From assembly GCA_947630705.1 (NCBI GenBank), contig CANRIK010000018.1, forward strand, positions 247,987 through 311,986: a stretch of DNA of 64,000 bases. The letters are read 5' to 3'. The notes beneath the pieces are model-generated. The model did no database searches. It was not told the origin of the DNA and worked only from the letters and a program-made list of their open reading frames with translations. The number at the start of each line of letters is the position of its first letter. The first letter of the stretch is position 1. This DNA comes from an uncultured Clostridia bacterium. Lineage in GTDB: Bacteria; Bacillota; Clostridia; Christensenellales; Borkfalkiaceae. Positions 58,185-64,000 of the stretch are shown here, piece by piece. Made by a program: the position numbers and the translations under genes.

Positions 58185-59701
58185 GAGCCGTAATTTATGC
58201 ACGTTATTCGTCAGATAACCAAACGGAAGCCTCGATTGAAGGTCAGCTTAGAGAGTGTATGGAATACGCCACCTATAACGATATTCAGGTCATCGGCAAT
58301 TACATAGACCGCGCCTATTCTGCAAAAACAGACAACCGCCCTGAATTTCAGCGAATGATAAAGGACAGCTACAAGCACGCTTTCGATTGTATAATCGTGT
58401 GGAAGTTGGATAGGTTCTCCCGTAACCGATACGACAGCGCACACTATAAGGCTTTGCTCCGTAAAAACGGAGTAAAGGTCGTGTCTGCAAAGGAAACGAT
58501 AGCCGAAGGCTCGGAAGGCATACTTTTAGAAAGTGTTTTGGAAGGCATGGCGGAGTTCTATTCCGCAGAACTAGCCGAAAAGGTTACACGTGGTATGAAA
58601 GAAAACGCCTTAAAAGGTCTTTGGAACGGCGGAAATACTCCTTTCGGGTATGTGGTCAATACGGAACGCAAGCTCGATATAGATTCGAAAGCCGCTCCTA
58701 TCGTTGCCGAAATATTCAAAATGAGCAACGACGGAAAGACGGTAAAAGAGATATTCAATATAATGTCCGAGCGTAAAGTTACCCGTTCCAACGGCAAGCC
58801 CTTGCGGTATAACGCCATTCGGTATATGCTTTCCAACAGAGTTTACATAGGCGAATACAGTCATATGGGTGTGGTAATCAAAAACAGCGTACCGCCGATT
58901 GTATCGGAAGAACTTTTCAACGCCGTACAGTTAGAACTTGCCAAGAACTCGAAAGCGCCGGCAAGACACACGGCGGATGACGATTATCTTTTGACGACCA
59001 AACTCTTTTGTGGGCGTTGCGGCGCAATGATGGTTGCGCAGGCAGGGACGAGCGGAACGAAAGGCGTTGTTTATCGGTATTATGCTTGCGTTCGGCAGAA
59101 GAAGCACGAATGCGGCAAAAAGCCTGTAAGCAAGACCAAATTAGAAGATTTTATCGTCCACAAGACAATGGAATTTCTCCGTGACGACGGCGTGATAGAG
59201 AGGTTATCGGCAAAGCTGTATGAGTTGCAATACACGAAAAGTACCTTGCTACCCAAATTACAGGAGCAGTTAAAGCAAAAAGAAAAAGAGATTGAGAATA
59301 TCGTCAACGCCGTACAGAAAGGCTATGCGACGGAAATTCTCTTAAAGCGGCTTGCAGAGCTGGAAAAAGAACAGAACGAACTCAACGACGCAATCGCCAA
59401 AGAGCAGTTAAAAGCCCCGATATTCACGCAAGACCATTTCAGAATGGCTCTCAATAATTTCCAAAAGATAGATATATCCACGCAGGACGGAAAGAGAAAG
59501 ATAATAGACGCATTTATCAATTCGATTTATCTGTACGACGACCATATGAAAATCGTCTACAATGCAAACGGTAAAGAAGAAACCGTATCGCTTGAAGAAC
59601 TCGAAAGTTCAATCTTGTTTTCAAGCGGTGCACCAAGTCAGTATAATCCGAACCAAATACTCGTAACGAGTGAATGGTTCGGATTTACTTTTTATTTATG
59701 A
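58181..59701 (+). CDS. Large serine recombinase 1
   Basis: 506 residues. N-terminal resolvase domain with nucleophile Ser10 in IYARYSSDNQ and AFDCIIVWKLDRFSRNRYDS; recombinase domain (about 155-265) with IMSERKVTRSNGKPLRYNAIRYMLSNRVYIGEY; zinc ribbon CGRCGAMM...YYACVRQKKHECGKK; C-terminal coiled coil and tail. Such enzymes integrate and excise mobile elements at short att sites. It is about two-thirds identical by eye to the recombinase at 60696. The last codons lie inside an inverted repeat (TCCGAACCA...TGGTTCGGA). Confidence 0.94.
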   Translation: MRAVIYARYSSDNQTEASIEGQLRECMEYATYNDIQVIGNYIDRAYSAKTDNRPEFQRMIKDSYKHAFDCIIVWKLDRFSRNRYDSAHYKALLRKNGVKVVSAKETIAEGSEGILLESVLEGMAEFYSAELAEKVTRGMKENALKGLWNGGNTPFGYVVNTERKLDIDSKAAPIVAEIFKMSNDGKTVKEIFNIMSERKVTRSNGKPLRYNAIRYMLSNRVYIGEYSHMGVVIKNSVPPIVSEELFNAVQLELAKNSKAPARHTADDDYLLTTKLFCGRCGAMMVAQAGTSGTKGVVYRYYACVRQKKHECGKKPVSKTKLEDFIVHKTMEFLRDDGVIERLSAKLYELQYTKSTLLPKLQEQLKQKEKEIENIVNAVQKGYATEILLKRLAELEKEQNELNDAIAKEQLKAPIFTQDHFRMALNNFQKIDISTQDGKRKIIDAFINSIYLYDDHMKIVYNANGKEETVSLEELESSILFSSGAPSQYNPNQILVTSEWFGFTFYL

Positions 59702-59715
59702 GTGCCGCCTGCTAC

Positions 59716-59744
59716 TTGCGTTTGCCTTGTTTTTATGGTATAAT
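59716..59744 (+). promoter_or_regulatory. Sigma-A promoter of the GrpB gene
   Basis: TTGCGT (59716-59721), 17-base spacer, TATAAT (59739-59744). Confidence 0.55.
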
Positions 59745-59827
59745 TGTAGCGTTACGAAGCAACCGATTTGCGGTTATATAACGAGAAGCAAAGTAGAGCG
59801 CGAAATTGATCTTTGAAGGGAACAATT

Positions 59828-60400
59828 ATGAGGAAAGCATTATCTGATATGACATTAGAGGAATTGTGGGAGCTGTTTCCCATATTCCTTACCGAACATA
59901 AAAAAACGTGGAACAAGTGGTATGAAAACGAGCAAATAAGGCTGTACAGCTTTTTGCCCGCAGAGAATATCATCATCAATCATGTTGGAAGCACAGCTAT
60001 CAATGGGATATGGGCAAAACCAATTATTGACATTCTTGTAGAAATCCCAAAGTCCTTGTCTATGGACAAGGTTAAGGAGCTTTTAGTTTGTAACGGCTAT
60101 ATATGTATGTCAGAAAATAAAGACAGAAAATCTTTTAACAGCGGCTATACAAGTGAAGGATTCGCGGAAAAAGTATTTCATCTTCATCTTCGCTATGAGG
60201 GGGATAACGATGAACTCTATTTCCGCGACTATATGAATGAAAACCCCTTACTGGCAAAGCAATATGAAGAATTGAAGCTCTTTCTTTGGAAGAAGTTTGA
60301 ACATGACAGGGACGGATATACGTCTGCTAAAGCGAATTTTGTAATCGAACAGACCAAAAATGCAAAAGAATATTATGGGCAGAAATATAGGCGAGGTTAA
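59828..60400 (+). CDS. GrpB/UPF0157 family nucleotidyltransferase-like protein
   Basis: 190 residues. NHVGSTAINGIWAKPIIDILVEI is the GrpB signature and has the GS...D-x-D/E layout of nucleotidyltransferases; FHLHLRYEGDNDELYFRDYMNENPLLAKQYEELK follows. GrpB proteins are poorly understood and often travel with resistance genes or sit next to other cargo. GAAGGG precedes the ATG at 59828. It lies between two recombinases, so it is probable cargo. Confidence 0.85.
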   Translation: MRKALSDMTLEELWELFPIFLTEHKKTWNKWYENEQIRLYSFLPAENIIINHVGSTAINGIWAKPIIDILVEIPKSLSMDKVKELLVCNGYICMSENKDRKSFNSGYTSEGFAEKVFHLHLRYEGDNDELYFRDYMNENPLLAKQYEELKLFLWKKFEHDRDGYTSAKANFVIEQTKNAKEYYGQKYRRG

Positions 60401-60695
60401 ATTTGAATTTACCAAAACGGACGACAGGCATCTATACCATAGGTATAGCACACTATACTTATTGCGCTACGCTCCATAAGTTCCGTGTGCCCTGCGGGGC
60501 TGTTTAGTCCACGCAAGGAGAAAGGGTTTTAGGGGAAATCTTCCCCTAACGAGGACGACGTTAGTCGAGCGGTTGGCTTGCCAAATGCGTACCTCGCCAT
60601 TCCAAATCCAAGCCGAAAATATTTTCGGATATATGACGAGAACTGTCATATTTGCCGTGATACAATATCCCCGAACAAGGAGGTGAAAAACGTAA
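60401..60695. other. Gap between GrpB and recombinase 2
   Basis: No gene recognised. It contains short inverted repeats (CTATACCATAGGTATAG; TAGGGGAAATCTTCCCCTA) and GCCGAAAATATTTTCGG. AAGGAGGTG at its end serves recombinase 2. Likely the boundary between two element fragments. Confidence 0.4.
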
Positions 60696-62219
60696 ATGAA
60701 AGCCGTGATTTATGCCCGCTATTCAAGCGACAACCAAAGAGAAGAAAGCATCGAGGGACAGCTCCGCGAGTGTATGGAGTTTGCCGACCACACGGGAGTT
60801 ACCGTTGTCGCCTCTTACATAGACCGCGCATTTTCGGCAAAGACGGACAACCGCCCCGAATTTCAGCGAATGATAAAGGACAGCTACAAACATCTTTTCG
60901 ACGCTATCATAGTCTGGAAGCTCGACCGCTTTGCCCGTAACCGTTACGACAGCGCACACTATAAAAACCTCTTGAAAAAGAACGGCGTAAAGGTCATCTC
61001 CGCAAAGGAAAGTATTTCGGAAGGCTCGGAAGGAATCTTGTTGGAGGCTATGCTCGAAGGAATGGCAGAATTCTATTCGGCAGAACTTTCGGAAAAGGTC
61101 ATCAGAGGCTTGACGGAGAACGCCTTAAAATGTAAAGTCAACGGCGGGCAAGTTCCGTTCGGATATATTATCAACGCCGAACAAAAGTTAGAACCGGACA
61201 AGACTACTGCCCCTATCGTCGAAGAAATCTTCAAAATGTATTTGGACGGAAAGCGTATCAAAGAGATCGTTGACTATCTGAACGCAAAGAAGATCCGCAC
61301 GAAGTTCGACAAACCGATGTCGATCAATATCGTGCAATATATGCTTTCCAACCGAAAGTATATCGGGGAGTTCAGATACAGGGATATAACGATACCCGAC
61401 GGTATTCCCGCTCTCGTGGACAAATCCTTGTTTGAAGCCGTGCAAGAGCAACTGCAAAAGAACAAGAAAGCGCCCGCAAGACACAAGGCAGAGGACGACT
61501 ATCTTTTGACGACACGCCTATTCTGCGGAAAATGCGGGGCGTTTATGGTCGGAGAAAGCGGAACGAGCCGAAGCAAGGAAGTTCATCATTACTATAAATG
61601 CGCAAAGGCAAAGAAACACGCCTGCGACAAGAAAACCGTCAAAAAAGAATGGATAGAAGATTTTGCGGTGCGCAAGGCTTTGGAAGTTCTGAATGACGAA
61701 GAATTGACTTCCTACCTCGTGGACAAGATATATTCCCTGCAATCGGAAGATAATCCGAGGCTGCCGAGGTTGAAAGAGCAATTAGCGGAAACGGAAAAGA
61801 AGATAGAGAATATCTTGAACGTCATAGAGCAAGGCGCGGTGCTGCCGTCCGTTCAGAAGCGGCTATCCGAACTCGAAGAACGGAAAAACGATGTCGAACT
61901 TGCGATTTTACAGGAAGAAATCAAAAAACCGTTCCTTACAAAAGAGCAAATCGCCTATGCTTTCGAGAAGTTCAAGAAGCTGGATATATCCACGAGGGAA
62001 AGCAAACAGAAACTCATCGACTGCTTTATCAATGCGATTTATCTCTATGATGACAAAGTAACTTTCATTTTTAACTATAAAAACGGAACGCAAACGGTCA
62101 GCCTTGACGAGCTTTCGTGTTCGGATTATAATTGCCTCGGTGCACCAAGTGTGAATAGCCCGAACGTTCTTTTTCGTAAAAAGAACGTTCGGGCTATTTT
62201 GCTTTATGGAAGAGTTTGA
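60696..62219 (+). CDS. Large serine recombinase 2
   Basis: 507 residues, sister of recombinase 1 with the same domains: Ser10 in IYARYSSDNQ, recombinase domain around KKIRTKFDKPMSINIVQYMLSNRKYIGEFR, zinc ribbon CGKCGAFM...YYKCAKAKKHACDKK, coiled coil, and basic C-terminus. The identities FSAKTDNRPEFQRMIKDSYKH show close relation. The last 15 codons are inside the hairpin at 62157-62196 that holds the 19-base repeat. It is the recombinase nearest to the putative right attachment site. Confidence 0.94.
   Translation: MKAVIYARYSSDNQREESIEGQLRECMEFADHTGVTVVASYIDRAFSAKTDNRPEFQRMIKDSYKHLFDAIIVWKLDRFARNRYDSAHYKNLLKKNGVKVISAKESISEGSEGILLEAMLEGMAEFYSAELSEKVIRGLTENALKCKVNGGQVPFGYIINAEQKLEPDKTTAPIVEEIFKMYLDGKRIKEIVDYLNAKKIRTKFDKPMSINIVQYMLSNRKYIGEFRYRDITIPDGIPALVDKSLFEAVQEQLQKNKKAPARHKAEDDYLLTTRLFCGKCGAFMVGESGTSRSKEVHHYYKCAKAKKHACDKKTVKKEWIEDFAVRKALEVLNDEELTSYLVDKIYSLQSEDNPRLPRLKEQLAETEKKIENILNVIEQGAVLPSVQKRLSELEERKNDVELAILQEEIKKPFLTKEQIAYAFEKFKKLDISTRESKQKLIDCFINAIYLYDDKVTFIFNYKNGTQTVSLDELSCSDYNCLGAPSVNSPNVLFRKKNVRAILLYGRV
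62157..62203. other. Recombinase-end hairpin with possible right attachment repeat (attR)
   Basis: AGCCCGAACGTTCTTTTT and its perfect complement form an 18-bp stem at 62157-62196. The right arm plus ATTTTGCT (62185-62203) is identical to 53578-53596. It can act as a terminator of recombinase 2 and also marks a likely element end. Confidence 0.55.
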
Positions 62220-62429
62220 TAACTTTTTATAATAAAAAATAAACCCTAGCACAATTGTGAGGTGTATCCCGAGTTAAAAATAGGTGATACACTTCATCTT
62301 GGATTAAATTAAGGCTCCCATTCGACGAAAAATTGTTTAGAAAAATAATTAGTTACAGAATATGAATTATCATGAAAAGTTCTTCTGCTTATTTATAAAT
62401 AATATTCTAAGACTATTGCTTAGATTGAT
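62220..62429. other. AT-rich gap after recombinase 2
   Basis: No open frame. It contains an imperfect inverted repeat GTGAGGTGTATC...GATACACTTCAT (about 62259-62302). It separates convergent recombinase 2 and the radical SAM gene; no exporter or second peptide gene was found on either strand. Confidence 0.4.
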
Positions 62430-63542
62430 TTATACAATAAGTTCGTTGTTGATTAAAAGGATACTATGTAGTAGCATCTGTTCATCATTATGAGGAATTT
62501 TAAGCAAGCCCAAATTCCATTTTTGTGCAAGAAAGAACGCTCTGGATTTTATTATAATCTTTGTTAATTTACAGTAATTATTATCTTTTACAAAAACATT
62601 TCCATTCTCTACATAGTTGGAACCATAACATGTCGGACAAATAGATCTAATACAGCACTTTCTACATTTTATTGGTAATTGTGCGCAAGGTATTATTGTA
62701 TTTTTTAAACAATCTCTAATCTCGTTAAGATTACAGTTGGCTATAGTCAAGGGCATAAAAAAATGACAAGGATATAAAATACCATTTACGTCATATGCTC
62801 GCATATGAGAGCCAGCACCGCACCATTTAGGAATATAATTTTTCTTATTATAATAACTAATGGATTTAATATCTCCATTTAATAACGAACATGGTTCTAT
62901 TTCATTATTCTTCAGATAATAATCTATCAATTGATGTAGCTGATTTTCCAACATAGAAACAAAATCTTTGTTAGACCAATCAATTCCATATGCCAAATTC
63001 GCGTTTACTTTAAATCCATTATCGTGACAAAATTTTACCCCTTCAAAAAGAAAAGGCAAAGTTTCTTGAGAAACTGTCATTTTTATCGGTTGATAGGAAT
63101 AATATTTTGAAAAGAACGATAAATCAATATTATTAAATGAATTGGACCTATTTATATTATGCATATGAGCATTACCATCTAAGCTCAAACCGCATGTAAT
63201 ATAATTTTTATATTTAATCAACCAATCTTGGATAGAACCATGAATCAACGTCCCATTGGTTGTGCAAAAAAATCTATACGGTTTCCTCCATTTCCGATGG
63301 ACAACACATTCTACAATTTTTTTTAAAGTTTCGAACTCTAAAAAGGGTTCTCCTCCAAAAAATTCAAAAGTTATTTCCTTAGAAAAGTCATTTAGTCGAA
63401 ACTCATCCTCAATAATATTAATAGCCATATCATATGACATATGGCTATTAGATTTTTGTTTTTCATAACAGTATGTACAGGACAAATTACATGTATTCGT
63501 CAGAGTCAACGAAATATTTTTCGAATTTTCGGAAATTTCCAT
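62430..63542 (-). CDS. Radical SAM/SPASM peptide maturase
   Basis: 370 residues. The radical SAM cluster is Cys18, 22, 25 in TCNLSCTYCY; GGEP (63-66) and TNGTL (95-99) are SAM contacts. A SPASM-type C-terminus has Cys241 and Cys259 (CGAGSHMRAYDVNGILYPC), then Cys293, 296, 302, 305 (CRKCCIRSICPTC) and Cys324, enough for auxiliary clusters. Such enzymes install thioether or C-C links in ribosomal peptides. A Cys-rich peptide gene ends 9 bases upstream, giving a strong substrate link. The AAGGTG site overlaps the peptide gene's stop. The gene is AT-rich compared with the recombinases. Confidence 0.9.
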   Translation of the reverse strand: MEISENSKNISLTLTNTCNLSCTYCYEKQKSNSHMSYDMAINIIEDEFRLNDFSKEITFEFFGGEPFLEFETLKKIVECVVHRKWRKPYRFFCTTNGTLIHGSIQDWLIKYKNYITCGLSLDGNAHMHNINRSNSFNNIDLSFFSKYYSYQPIKMTVSQETLPFLFEGVKFCHDNGFKVNANLAYGIDWSNKDFVSMLENQLHQLIDYYLKNNEIEPCSLLNGDIKSISYYNKKNYIPKWCGAGSHMRAYDVNGILYPCHFFMPLTIANCNLNEIRDCLKNTIIPCAQLPIKCRKCCIRSICPTCYGSNYVENGNVFVKDNNYCKLTKIIIKSRAFFLAQKWNLGLLKIPHNDEQMLLHSILLINNELIV

Positions 63543-63551
63543 TAGAACACC

Positions 63552-63716
63552 TTAATCCTCTCCTATACCAATGCATGTGCCTTTGCATGTACCTCCACAA
63601 CACCCGCCACATCCGTCCGAGTAAAATTCGATTTTGTCGTTTTCAATATTGTCAATCAGTTCCCAATTAATAATATTAGAGATTTTTTCTTGTAGTTCCA
63701 TACTTATATTAAACAT
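63552..63716 (-). CDS. Cys/Gly-rich RiPP precursor peptide
   Basis: 54 residues, probable substrate of the adjacent radical SAM enzyme. The first 34 residues look like a leader (MFNISMELQEKISNIINWEL, then IDNIENDKIEFYSD, acidic and helical). The last 20 are GCGGCCGGTCKGTCIGIGED, with Cys36, 39, 40, 44 and 48. AAAGGAGTG lies 6 bases before the ATG; TATAAT (63741-63746 on the minus strand) precedes it, and a terminator isolates it from upstream DNA. Thioether cross-links (sacti- or ranthipeptide-like) are inferred. No protease or transporter is adjacent. It does not show the six-Cys-in-forty-five pattern of SCIFF peptides. Confidence 0.78.
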   Translation of the reverse strand: MFNISMELQEKISNIINWELIDNIENDKIEFYSDGCGGCCGGTCKGTCIGIGED

Positions 63717-63784
63717 AATACACTCCTTTATTATGACACTATTATATTAACATACTTTTTATTAATTGTCTATATTTTTTTATG

Positions 63785-63832
63785 AAAAAGGCGGGCAGAA
63801 CTTGATTGTTCTGCCCACCCGCCGTTTTTTAG
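63785..63832. terminator. Bidirectional terminator of the RNA module
   Basis: GGGCAGAAC pairs with GTTCTGCCC and GGCGGG with CCCGCC, with T runs on both strands. It ends the structured module on the minus strand upstream of the RiPP promoter. Confidence 0.7.
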
Positions 63833-63964
63833 GTTTATGACATTCGGCGCAACCTCTCAAATCGTTTTCTACGATTACCTTAAAATTTATATACCGCCAT
63901 ACCTTGCGGTTTTACATATTCCCATATCTTTCAATGGGTATCCCGATACACTTTAATGGGACTC
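63790..63964 (-). ncRNA. Candidate structured RNA, copy B
   Basis: Homologue of copy A (53633-53810): TCCC/GGGA stem around a stop codon, a CCCAT/ATGGG stem around GAAAGAT, ACCGCA/TGCGGT-like stem, conserved ACCT and AGGTT blocks, then the terminator hairpin. Stem bases differ from copy A while pairing is kept (for example CCGTC/GACGG versus CCCAT/ATGGG), which supports a selected RNA structure. Confidence 0.55.
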
Positions 63965-64000
63965 TTCGTTTTGATTTTTATTATTCAGTTGTCGTTGTGC
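63953..64000 (-). CDS. 3' end of a second small element protein (partial)
   Basis: The frame continues off the right edge and ends AQRQLNNKNQNEESH. The DNA around its stop (GAGTCCC, one base, TTAAA) matches the end of the 61-residue protein gene at 53799, so a related gene and probably a second related element begin here. Confidence 0.55.
   Translation of the reverse strand, partial: AQRQLNNKNQNEESH

Noticed and set aside
60578..60940. 120-codon frame overlapping the start of recombinase 2
   Set aside because: It runs out of frame through the recombinase N-terminus, and its translation is Arg/Pro-rich with no motif.
62430..63716. Assignment of the RiPP pair to the SCIFF system
   Set aside because: The precursor has five Cys in a short C-terminal tail rather than six Cys in forty-five residues, and the enzyme is shorter than the SCIFF maturase.
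1..64000. CRISPR array or rRNA operon
   Set aside because: No set of regularly spaced direct repeats and no rRNA-like stretches were seen on reading the window.

Overview
The window reads as a chromosomal segment of an anaerobic, low-to-moderate GC member of the Bacillota, most likely class Clostridia. The evidence is the operon dgt-dnaG-rpoD-trmK-Nif3-zinc ribbon, a type A RNase P RNA, an electron-bifurcating Nfn pair, AdhE, a rubredoxin-first (reverse) rubrerythrin, an Fe-S flavoprotein, and sigma-A promoters with 17-base spacers and strong Shine-Dalgarno sites. No species can be named from the sequence alone.

Layout. 0-10.6 kb: serS, a CtpE-like P-type ATPase, an M29 aminopeptidase, two TetR regulators, two unknown membrane proteins and an ABC-2 exporter whose TetR gene has two abutting operators. 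10.6-15.8 kb: two small XRE repressors, each divergent from an envelope gene and each with a palindrome inside the partner's -35/-10 spacer; RNase P RNA and pyruvate kinase lie between them. 16-20.5 kb: two overlapping flavoprotein genes, a ferritin-like protein, a PNPOx-like protein and a TfoX-like protein. 20.5-23.4 kb: an accessory patch next to tRNA-Ser(CGA), with a GC-rich GNAT gene, a long inverted repeat, a GIY-YIG nuclease gene frameshifted at a CAAA tetranucleotide tract, and an HhH-GPD glycosylase-like gene.

23.5-53.5 kb is core chromosome. It holds threonine deaminase plus RidA, DegV, argS, ychF, the macromolecular synthesis operon (32.6-38.7 kb), a shikimate operon (aroC-aroB-aroE-aroQ-aroK plus an SDR and a catalytically altered metallo-beta-lactamase-fold protein), NfnAB and AdhE.

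53.46-64 kb is mobile DNA at tRNA-Leu(CAG). It carries a MobV-type relaxase with a pMV158-like oriT, an Lsa-like ABC-F gene behind a terminator leader, an XRE regulator, and two sibling large serine recombinases flanking a GrpB gene. A perfect 19-base direct repeat (53578 and 62185) brackets this block and may be its attachment sites. Beyond it is an AT-rich two-gene unit: a 54-residue peptide with a Gly/Cys-rich tail, 9 bases upstream of a radical SAM/SPASM enzyme. This is a probable RiPP system, and the precursor is too short for ordinary ORF calling. A structured non-coding module that overlaps the stop codon of a small element gene occurs twice in the same orientation (53.63-53.81 and 63.79-63.96 kb), with diverged stem sequences. 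This suggests a second related element starting at the right edge.

The strongest leads are the RiPP unit, the duplicated structured RNA candidate, the CAAA-tract nuclease and the spacer-operator XRE pairs.
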